This document shows, piece by piece, positions 57,342-64,000 of a stretch of DNA of 64,000 bases; the stretch's first letter is position 1; each line of letters starts with the position of its first letter. The translations under genes were made by a program, and so were the position numbers. The notes beneath the pieces are model-generated. The model worked only from the letters and a program-made list of their open reading frames with translations. It ran no database searches and was not told the origin of the DNA. Source of the DNA: Nostoc sp. ATCC 43529 (GTDB lineage: Bacteria; Cyanobacteriota; Cyanobacteriia; Cyanobacteriales; Nostocaceae); the NCBI GenBank assembly GCA_003326205.1, contig LWTK01000046.1:536514-600513 (forward strand). The letters run 5' to 3'.

Positions 57342-59357
57342 TTATTTAGAGAAACGGTCAACTTGGGTAGGCACTACAAAGGCATTGGAATAGGTTTTCA
57401 TGCGTACAAAGCCTTTGTCGCTATCCGCACTAAACCTCACTAGAGATTCAGTAAAGTCTCCAAAGTCATAATATTTTTTAATTTCTTTTGTTTCGTCCTC
57501 GTTATTTAAGTGAGCAATAAACCAATTTTGAGTATTTTTAAGAATGTTGGAACTTATTGAACTGACTTCCTGAGTAGCATAAATTAAACCAAGATTTAGC
57601 TTTGCACCTTCTTTCGCAATCCGGTTATAGACTTGGCTTAAGTCCTTATCATTCTGTTTAGGAAAAAGATTGTGAGCTTCTTCAAAATAAAATTGAACGA
57701 AGTTATTGGGTGTATTGTGAATGAAGCGATTCATTGCATCTGCAAATATCTGTCGGCAAATACGCTCGGAATATAAGCGTTGAATGTCTGGGTCGCCTTG
57801 AGATAAATCTACGATGATAATCTGACCCTTGCGAAGTTCCTCAATAATTTCTATCTCAAAGGACTTACCAACAGTCTCGGTATGTAGTTCGGCAATACTG
57901 CGTAATTTTTTATAACCATCTACGTTAGCGCTACCTCCAGGACTCCGCTTGCGTGAAAGGAAAACTAGTATAGCTTTCAAATCTTCATCTGCCCATTCAT
58001 GCCCATTTTTGCGTTTGTAATCAGAGAAAAATTGAGATTCGTAATTGTCCCAAATAGTAGTAAACCAATCACAAGCTTCTTCAAGCGAAATACTCTTACT
58101 CGGATCTAAGCTTCCATCTTGCTTTACCAATTGATTAAGTTCTTTATTACCTGAAAAATTAAGTTTAAAGCCTTGTGGTACAGTAAATCCTGCCATGTAC
58201 AAACAACAAAGATACGCTGCAACTCTCCTATCGTATCGAGTTTTTACAGAATTGTTTGTGTCATAGTCCTCTGGCTTGGTAAAGTCTACTGCACAAAAAC
58301 TATCAATATAGTTACCTGTGCTTTCAGCCAAACGTGATTTAACTAATTCAAATCCAGATTCTACGTCTCTGTAGAAATTCACCTTCATTACTTTGAAGCC
58401 ATCTTTATTGAGAGTGCTGTACCGGATAGTTCGCTGTTTGTATATCTCAAATATAGCTGTACCTTCATCTTGCATATTTGCATTTGCATACTCGCCATTA
58501 ATGTCAAATATGATTTGACCGACTGGATACTTTGGTAAACCATCATCAGTTAAAGGTTCTAAGTTCTCTGCGTCACTACCATTTAACTTACCGTTGAGTG
58601 CATAACCAGCCTTATCGCTCATCGAAACAGTAGCTTGAATCACCTTTTTAACTGTATTTGACTTACCTGTACGGGTCATTCCAAACAGAGCAGTACGTTT
58701 ACCAAGAAAGTCTTTTGGGCTTACGAAAACAGGTACATCATCTTCCTGTGCTTGGAAGCGAAGGCTAGAGCTGTAACGAACCTTGCCAATTTTAATATCA
58801 GTTGGCTTACCTGTGATACCCTCTTCACGGAAGTTAACGATAAGTTCTAATACGTCTGGATTTGGCTTAATAACCCTATAGTTATGAGCGCTATAAAAGT
58901 TTTCAACATCAGCGCCAAAACGTGTACATCCTTTATCGTCCTTATAAAATGTTCCTAAAATTCTGCATTCCAGCCCAGAGAAACTAAATTCATATTTTGT
59001 GTAGCTATCTAACTGACTTTCTTTACCATTCGTCTTTAAGTTATCTTTATAATATTCAATCATCGAACTGATAACATCATTATCAGTCGGTAACTTAGCT
59101 GGTTTCACAACCCTGAGAAGTAATACTTCATAAACATTATCTTCATTCTCGTAATAAGCTAATAAAAAAGACCCTTGAGGAATTCCCTTAGCGTTTAGCT
59201 TCCAAGAGTCAGCAACTAAGATATATGCTTTTTCATAATCAATGTGAAAAGGACGCCCAATAAAAATACCAGTTTCTATATTACCTGTACTACTATTTCT
59301 TTTAAATAAATCAACAGATGCAATTTTGGCTATTATATTGGTAAAACTTAGCGTCAT
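57342..59357 (-). CDS. herA: HerA-family hexameric DNA-translocating ATPase (671 aa)
   Basis: ATG 59357 is chosen for its GAGG site; a longer frame opens at 59393. The N-terminal ~190 residues are the HAS barrel. The FtsK/HerA core starts with GKRTALFGMTRTGKSNTVKK (Walker A GMTRTGKS, near residues 226-233 of this start). It ends with the acidic Walker B IIIVDLSQGDP, and QFYFEEAHNLFPKQNDKDLS follows. The Arg-rich C-terminus is typical. HerA hexamers pump DNA into NurA. Here HerA lies between an Xre regulator and NurA, and NurA is followed by CBASS genes. Confidence 0.85.
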   Translation of the reverse strand: MTLSFTNIIAKIASVDLFKRNSSTGNIETGIFIGRPFHIDYEKAYILVADSWKLNAKGIPQGSFLLAYYENEDNVYEVLLLRVVKPAKLPTDNDVISSMIEYYKDNLKTNGKESQLDSYTKYEFSFSGLECRILGTFYKDDKGCTRFGADVENFYSAHNYRVIKPNPDVLELIVNFREEGITGKPTDIKIGKVRYSSSLRFQAQEDDVPVFVSPKDFLGKRTALFGMTRTGKSNTVKKVIQATVSMSDKAGYALNGKLNGSDAENLEPLTDDGLPKYPVGQIIFDINGEYANANMQDEGTAIFEIYKQRTIRYSTLNKDGFKVMKVNFYRDVESGFELVKSRLAESTGNYIDSFCAVDFTKPEDYDTNNSVKTRYDRRVAAYLCCLYMAGFTVPQGFKLNFSGNKELNQLVKQDGSLDPSKSISLEEACDWFTTIWDNYESQFFSDYKRKNGHEWADEDLKAILVFLSRKRSPGGSANVDGYKKLRSIAELHTETVGKSFEIEIIEELRKGQIIIVDLSQGDPDIQRLYSERICRQIFADAMNRFIHNTPNNFVQFYFEEAHNLFPKQNDKDLSQVYNRIAKEGAKLNLGLIYATQEVSSISSNILKNTQNWFIAHLNNEDETKEIKKYYDFGDFTESLVRFSADSDKGFVRMKTYSNAFVVPTQVDRFSK

Positions 59358-59416
59358 TGATGATTTCCTCTGAAAAATTAATGCTTTTAGCACTCAATAT
59401 TGCAAAAAGATATTGG

Positions 59417-59665
59417 TTAATTTGCTAAATACTTCTCTAGCAAATCCTTACCGCGATCGCCCATCTCGTACAATTGGGCTTCAATCTTCTCCATTGCCAA
59501 GGGCGATGGTTTAGAGCGTCCATTCTCCCAACGATTAATTGTGGGGTAAGTGACACCTAACGCAGCTGCAAACTGTTCTTGCGTTAGCCCAGTCAAAAGC
59601 CGGAGTTCACGAATGAGCTTATCAACTTCTGGCTGTTTAATGATTAGGGACTTTTTTGTGGTCAT
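59417..59665 (-). CDS. Xre-family HTH regulator (82 aa)
   Basis: Helix-turn-helix with IRELRLLTGLTQEQFAAALG and VTYPTINRWENGRSKPSPLA, the classical Cro/CI or HigA-like motif. It heads the HerA-NurA-CBASS row 59 nt upstream of HerA, and is probably its repressor. The N-terminal lysines are unusual but not diagnostic. Confidence 0.88.
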   Translation of the reverse strand: MTTKKSLIIKQPEVDKLIRELRLLTGLTQEQFAAALGVTYPTINRWENGRSKPSPLAMEKIEAQLYEMGDRGKDLLEKYLAN

Positions 59666-60077
59666 TTAGCTTCTAAACTTCAATAACAAACTTGATCTAA
59701 TACTTGATATATCATTTGACACATCTTAACTACACCCAAGCTTGTGCGCTCTCCGCAAATACTCGGAAAATTTGTTCGCTTAACAAGATTCAACGCAGTT
59801 TTGTGGAACTGAAAAGGCGTAGAATGCGATAACTTCGTTCAGCTGCGCGGATTGCACCCTATCACCCCAACCAACAAAGTAAAATCCCCGCACTTAAGGC
59901 GAGGACTATGGCTTTCTCTAAGCAGTTTTACCAGTACAAAAATACTATAAAGAGTGGCAGGAGACAAGTGATCGTATCGGTACTTCCAGCATCACGCCCT
60001 GTAATCGGTACGAGTTGCCCTACTATAGGGTAATGACCATTCATAGGTGTAGTGGTTGTTTGAAGTGAAATTAATTA
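59666..60077. other. Regulatory region between xre and the KOW-like gene
   Basis: About 410 nt without a supported gene. It holds AGTACAAAAATACT (59933-59946) and GGTACGAGT repeat sequence near 60007, shared with 34540. The promoter of the defence row presumably lies in the left part. Confidence 0.5.
59933..59946. promoter_or_regulatory. AGTACANAAATACT palindrome, third copy
   Basis: AGTACAAAAATACT, the same as at 30350 and 33028. It lies 268 nt before the defence-row regulator start and after the KOW-like gene, so its target gene is unclear. Confidence 0.55.
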
Positions 60078-60536
60078 TTACGAAAGACGCTTCACAGCCC
60101 AATCTAATTTTTCAAAGGGAATTCTTATGGTTTCCATCCATTCTTTTGTTATAAACCCCCTTTGACTTGCTGCCTCTAGGTTTTTCGCTACATAATTATA
60201 TTCTCTGCCAGCCCATTCTTTATCTTTAGACGCTATAGCATCTCCAAGGTATTGCAAGTGATTAGGTAGTTCTTTTCCCGTTTCTCCTGGTAGTTGGTCA
60301 GCCACTTTATTAACCTGAACTCTAACGTTTGTTATTTGCTCAGTTAATTCATCTGATCTTAAATTTTCATACTCCAAAAATGCCTCTGGAATTTTTGAAT
60401 TATCATTGTTATCTAACTGTACTGGGTATGTTCTTTCTATCAAACCGTAAATTGTTCCACCAATCACCTTGCCATGTTTATTGCGATGTTCTCCATCATT
60501 TACAACCACGCGGTCATTTGGTTCTAAATTGCTCAT
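60078..60536 (-). CDS. KOW/SH3-like small protein (152 aa)
   Basis: ATG 60536 is chosen; ATG 60560 would add eight residues without a good site. Residues 5-45 (NDRVVVNDGEHRNKHGKVIG, then IERTYPVQLDN) look like a KOW or SH3-like barrel. The rest is helical (QVNKVADQLPGETGKELPNH). Perhaps it binds nucleic acid. Solitary. Confidence 0.55.
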   Translation of the reverse strand: MSNLEPNDRVVVNDGEHRNKHGKVIGGTIYGLIERTYPVQLDNNDNSKIPEAFLEYENLRSDELTEQITNVRVQVNKVADQLPGETGKELPNHLQYLGDAIASKDKEWAGREYNYVAKNLEAASQRGFITKEWMETIRIPFEKLDWAVKRLS

Positions 60537-60821
60537 AATTAGTAGCGCACTAGAGTTCAATTACTATTTGGTGACTACATCTTCATCTGCTGTGATTTCG
60601 GGTAGAACTCAAAAACGCCTTACACCTTATAAAAAACCTTTTTCGTTGCCTCTAAAGATGAGGGCAAGTCAATGCGATGCCTCAACGCCTGTTAAGTATG
60701 AGCAGGTGCGATCGCCCCTTTCCCTAAGAAAATGGGAAAGCAATGACACGGAGCGATGGCAAGAAGTTGATGTTATGAAAATTCCTTTCCAGCGATCGCT
60801 ATTTTTCATAATTTCTTGTAT

Positions 60822-60835
60822 AGTACATAAATACT
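60822..60835 (+). promoter_or_regulatory. AGTACANAAATACT palindrome before recD2
   Basis: AGTACATAAATACT, extended to TATAGTACATAAATACTATA, is a near-perfect palindrome 72 nt before the RecD2 start codon. It differs from the copies at 30350 and 33028 at one central base. Confidence 0.65.
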
Positions 60836-60906
60836 ATACAAGCTAACTCGATTACTTCTAAAACAGTGAGTATCGAGTATAATGGCTGCGCCGTTTGTTG
60901 AAAGTG

Positions 60907-63147
60907 ATGTCCACCACACCTCTACCAAGCCAGCAGCAAGTTAACGCCACCCCCAAGCACGAATCAATTACGGGAGTAGTTGAACGCCTGACGTATTACT
61001 CTCAAGAATCGGGTTATACCGTGGCACGTTTGCAACGCCCTGGTGCTAAGGAACTAACTACAATTACTGGTAGCTTTGCAGATATCCAGCCAGGACAAAC
61101 GCTGCAACTAACTGGTTTTTGGCGCGAACATCCCCAATATGGTTTGCAGTTTCAAGTTATTAACTACAAGGAAAGCAAACCAGCAACACTTACAGGAATT
61201 GAGAAGTATTTAGGTAGCGGTCTAATTAAAGGTGTGGGGCCTGTTACTGCGAAACGGATTGTTGCTCATTTTGGTATAGAGACTCTAGATATTATTGAAA
61301 ACCAAATCGAGCGCTTGAGCGAAGTCAACGGCATTGCTAAAAAGCGCATTGCCATGATTCAAAGAGCCTGGAATGAGCAAAAAGCCATTAAAGAAGTGAT
61401 GGTATTTTTGCAAGGTCATGGCGTTAGCACCACTTACGCAGTCAAAATTTATAAGCAATATGGGGATAAGTCCATAGATACAGTTACCCACAATCCTTAC
61501 CAGCTAGCAGCTGATATCTATGGCATTGGTTTTTTAACTGCGGATAAAATTGCCCGGAATTTGGGTGTTCCCGCAGATTCAGAGTTTCGCTACCGTGCTG
61601 GACTTGTTCATGCTTTGAGTGAAGCAGCAGAAGATGGACATTGCTACTTACCACAGAGCGAACTGATTGAGAACGTGATTAAACTGCTCACTACCCAGGA
61701 GCATCAACCAACAGAAGATGCGATCGCTCAAACTATTAAAGATATGGCTTTGAAAGATGAGCTAATTAGAGAACGTGATGCTGATAAAACGCTCAATTGT
61801 TACAAGCCTACTTACTTCTACACCGAACAAAACTTAGCCCAATTGGTATGCGAACGCCTTTGCTACCTCATCAGTCCTGATATTCCTCGCGTCCGTGCTT
61901 GGCTTGAGCGTTTTAGCAATAGCCGTCAAGTTTCATTATCACCCGAACAGCAACAAGCAGTAGAGGTTGCCGCCTACTCTAGATTCACCGTCATTACAGG
62001 TGGCCCTGGTGTGGGAAAAACATTCTGCACTAGCACTATAGTCAGTTTGTGGAAGGCAATGGGTAAATCAATCGCCCTGGCTGCACCAACTGGACGGGCA
62101 GCGCAAAGGTTAGGTGAGATGACGGGACTAGAGGCTAAGACCATTCATCGCCTACTGGAATTTGACCCCAGAACTCGCAGTTTTAAACGCGATCGCACTA
62201 ATCCGTTACCTCAGAGTGCAATTATTGTAGATGAAGCCAGTATGCTTGACTTATTTCTGGCATACTCTTTGGTTGATGCAGTTTCCGAAAATACTCAACT
62301 CCTGTTGGTGGGAGATATTGACCAATTACCATCAGTGGGGGCGGGTAACGTGCTGGCTGATTTGATTAATTCGCGTCAAGTACCTGTGGTGCGCCTCACT
62401 CAAGTATTTCGCCAAGCTGCTACTAGCAAAATCATTACTGCATCGCATCTAATTAACCGGGGGCAATATCCCAATATTGAATCAATTTCTGACACACCTC
62501 AATCTGATTGTCTTTGGCACGGTGGAGGATTACAGCCAGAACATGGGGTACAGGCAATTAGCGAGTTGATTACTGATTTGGTTCCTCGGCTTGGTTTTAA
62601 CCCGGCGACTGATGTACAAGTGCTTGCACCAATGTCACGGGGATTAGTCGGTACACGCAATCTCAATAACGTACTACAACAGTTAATTAATCCACCTAGC
62701 CCTGAAAAAATTGAAATTACCAGGGGTGGAACAGTTTTTAGAGTTGGTGATAGGGTAATTCAATTAACCAACGATTACCAACGCGAAGTTTTTAACGGCG
62801 ATGTGGGATTTATCACCACAATTGATACCGAGGAACAGGAAGTAATCGTCCAGTACCAAGAGCGCGATGTTACTTATGATTATGCTGACATGAATGAGCT
62901 TGCTTTAGCCTGGAGCGTTAGCATACATAAGTCGCAAGGTTCTGAATACCCAGTAGTGATTTTGCCTTTGTACACGCAACATTACATGATGCTGACTCGG
63001 AATTTACTTTATACAGGGTTAACCCGTGCCAAGAAGCTGGCGATTATTATAGGCAGTAAGAAGGCAATCAGTATGTGCATTCGTTCTACAAAATCGCAGG
63101 AGCGATATACCAGATTGCAGCAGAGGTTACAAGCAGCATTACAATGA
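60907..63147 (+). CDS. recD2: RecD2-like DNA helicase (746 aa)
   Basis: ATG 60907 is chosen; a TTG at 60895 is in frame. N-terminal OB-like segment (SITGVVERLTYYSQESGYTV), then tandem helix-hairpin-helix parts (100-240: KYLGSGLIKGVGPVTAKRIV, DIYGIGFLTADKIARNLG). The SF1B core has Walker A TGGPGVGKT (364-372), VDEASMLD, GDIDQLPSVGAGNV, FRQAA, and the UvrD-type C-terminus ALAWSVSIHKSQGSEYPVVI with a final motif NLLYTGLTRAKK. RecD2 enzymes unwind 5'-3' and help repair and recombination. Here a plasmid copy with an operator-like palindrome upstream. Confidence 0.95.
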   Translation: MSTTPLPSQQQVNATPKHESITGVVERLTYYSQESGYTVARLQRPGAKELTTITGSFADIQPGQTLQLTGFWREHPQYGLQFQVINYKESKPATLTGIEKYLGSGLIKGVGPVTAKRIVAHFGIETLDIIENQIERLSEVNGIAKKRIAMIQRAWNEQKAIKEVMVFLQGHGVSTTYAVKIYKQYGDKSIDTVTHNPYQLAADIYGIGFLTADKIARNLGVPADSEFRYRAGLVHALSEAAEDGHCYLPQSELIENVIKLLTTQEHQPTEDAIAQTIKDMALKDELIRERDADKTLNCYKPTYFYTEQNLAQLVCERLCYLISPDIPRVRAWLERFSNSRQVSLSPEQQQAVEVAAYSRFTVITGGPGVGKTFCTSTIVSLWKAMGKSIALAAPTGRAAQRLGEMTGLEAKTIHRLLEFDPRTRSFKRDRTNPLPQSAIIVDEASMLDLFLAYSLVDAVSENTQLLLVGDIDQLPSVGAGNVLADLINSRQVPVVRLTQVFRQAATSKIITASHLINRGQYPNIESISDTPQSDCLWHGGGLQPEHGVQAISELITDLVPRLGFNPATDVQVLAPMSRGLVGTRNLNNVLQQLINPPSPEKIEITRGGTVFRVGDRVIQLTNDYQREVFNGDVGFITTIDTEEQEVIVQYQERDVTYDYADMNELALAWSVSIHKSQGSEYPVVILPLYTQHYMMLTRNLLYTGLTRAKKLAIIIGSKKAISMCIRSTKSQERYTRLQQRLQAALQ

Positions 63148-63212
63148 TTGCGCTCCCACTCTTGACAAACTGTAACTATAGAAACATAAAACTAAGAACC
63201 AATGTGAATCAA

Positions 63213-63635
63213 TCAATTCAGCCAAAATCCACCTATTTTTCCATCTTTGAGGCTAAGTTTAGCTAAAACATCATCACCACCATCAAAAAATGTCAGTTTC
63301 CATAAATAAACTTGATAACCTTGCTGCTTCAGATTTGCCAAGAAAACTGCCGAATACCCTTTTTTGAGGCGAGGAGCCAACTGTCCACTAACTTGTGTAA
63401 ATGTTTGCTTTGTAATGCCTTCTTTAAAAGCAGCATTTCCAAGAGAAATAAACTGAGTGTAGTTGTTTTGTTCAACAGCATTTATCAGGCTTGTAAAAGT
63501 TCTTTGCACAGACTGTTCTGGTTGATTACTTTTAGTTGCTTTTATTTGCTCGTTCACAGCTTGCACATTTTTTATAGCTAAGGTTAAAGGTGACATGATA
63601 ACAACTGCTGCAACTACAAATCCAATTTTATTCAT
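63213..63635 (-). CDS. Secreted/membrane-anchored protein (140 aa)
   Basis: Signal or anchor MNKIGFVVAAVVIMSPLTLA, then an NTF2-like domain: VQRTFTSLINAVEQNNYTQF, strands with KKGYSAVFLANLKQQGYQVY and a C-terminal SLKDGKIGGFWL, like DUF4864/DUF3887-type small exported proteins. Role unknown. Convergent with recD2. Confidence 0.7.
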   Translation of the reverse strand: MNKIGFVVAAVVIMSPLTLAIKNVQAVNEQIKATKSNQPEQSVQRTFTSLINAVEQNNYTQFISLGNAAFKEGITKQTFTQVSGQLAPRLKKGYSAVFLANLKQQGYQVYLWKLTFFDGGDDVLAKLSLKDGKIGGFWLN

Positions 63636-64000
63636 TTATTTTGTTGACCTCGTTGAAAACTTCCGCTAGTTAAATATATTCGTAAAAGCAGGGTATTAAA
63701 CCCCACTTTCCGCACCCCCAAGTGTCACAAACGGAAATTACTGAGAGAAAAAAGGCAAGCAAGAATAAAAACAGACATATTTAGAAAAAACAGGGATTTG
63801 AGCAGCCATAAATCACCACAAATGGCATCAAAATCTCTTGTCAATAAGGAGCAATAAGAACTGATGGCAGATAGATTCGGATAAGATAAATAAATGAAGA
63901 CGTTCAACGCTGAAATCATAAATTAGAATAATGAATTGAAGTAACAAAACTAGATTTTTGGCATAGTAAATTAGAGCTATTAATCAAAGCGGTTAGCTGC
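63636..64000. other. Right edge, no supported gene
   Basis: AT-rich. A reverse frame at 63725-63919 is hydrophobic and Leu/Phe-rich, but has no good start site or family and is not called. Confidence 0.4.

Noticed and set aside
30350..60835. AGTACANAAATACT as an NtcA site (GTA-N8-TAC)
   Set aside because: The spacing between GTA and TAC is six, not eight, so NtcA binding is not supported.
63725..63919. Hydrophobic 64-codon reverse-strand frame
   Set aside because: AT-rich composition alone yields Leu/Phe/Ile codons; no start signal or conserved pattern.
1..64000. tRNA, rRNA or intact insertion sequence
   Set aside because: No tRNA-like cloverleaf with T-loop consensus, no rRNA segments and no transposase-type DDE or HUH gene were recognised; the one recombinase is a serine enzyme.

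Overview
The window looks like part of a large plasmid or other mobile replicon of a filamentous, Nostoc-type cyanobacterium. The octamer GCGATCGC (HIP1) is scattered throughout. There is a complete psbA gene for photosystem II D1, several cyanobacterial families (DUF3110, Ycf46-like, Ycf35/DUF1257-like) and a XisF-like serine recombinase. There are also many plasmid-type genes: ribbon-helix-helix and Xre regulators, a KfrA-like coiled-coil protein, a Rep-like winged-helix protein, single-strand annealing and RecD2-type recombination genes, and a membrane ATPase operon. I see no rRNA, tRNA, CRISPR array or intact transposase.

Layout. 0-5.5 kb (+): tail of a truncated gene, then a tight operon of small membrane and coiled-coil proteins around a membrane-anchored P-loop ATPase, possibly a transfer or secretion-like machine. 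5.5-9.7 kb (-): a DNA-repair operon (ERF annealing protein, PNK-type 3'-phosphatase, SWIM zinc-finger protein) with an in-frame palindromic insertion in one gene. 9.8-15 kb: an RHH regulator with repeated octamer operators, an Excalibur protein, a trapped comM/yifB fragment and a large serine recombinase. 15.4-19.3 kb: a Rep-like operon, then an Xre gene and a KfrA-like gene that share four 16-bp operators. 19.4-25.7 kb (+): a Ycf46-like AAA+ ATPase followed by many small zinc-ribbon, DUF6876-, DUF2997- and DUF1257-like proteins, an ATP-dependent DNA ligase and a NuiA-like protein.

25.8-30.3 kb (-) is the most striking segment. It is a three-gene operon of a hydrophobic pore-like protein, an 869-residue protein with the hallmark motifs of the two-barrel QDE-1/eukaryotic-RdRP/YonO class of RNA polymerases, and an HU-GYF_2 fusion. 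A 14-bp palindrome lies in front of the operon and recurs before a four-helix membrane gene and before recD2. 31-36.4 kb: psbA, a convergent membrane/cytosolic pair that could be a defence module, a GIY-YIG-like nuclease and hsp20.

36.5-53.3 kb is an accessory island. It holds PD-(D/E)XK, HNH and NERD nucleases, a DUF3696-type ATPase with a damaged P-loop, a NACHT NTPase, secreted proteins, a broken DUF262 gene and a gene split by a G8 tract. 53.6-59.7 kb (-): a compact defence locus in the order Xre, HerA, NurA, CD-NTase, HNH-SAVED (Cap5), which puts a HerA-NurA motor-nuclease next to a CBASS core. 60-63.6 kb: a small KOW-like protein, RecD2 helicase and a secreted protein.

All family assignments come from reading motifs by eye. 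No database search was run.
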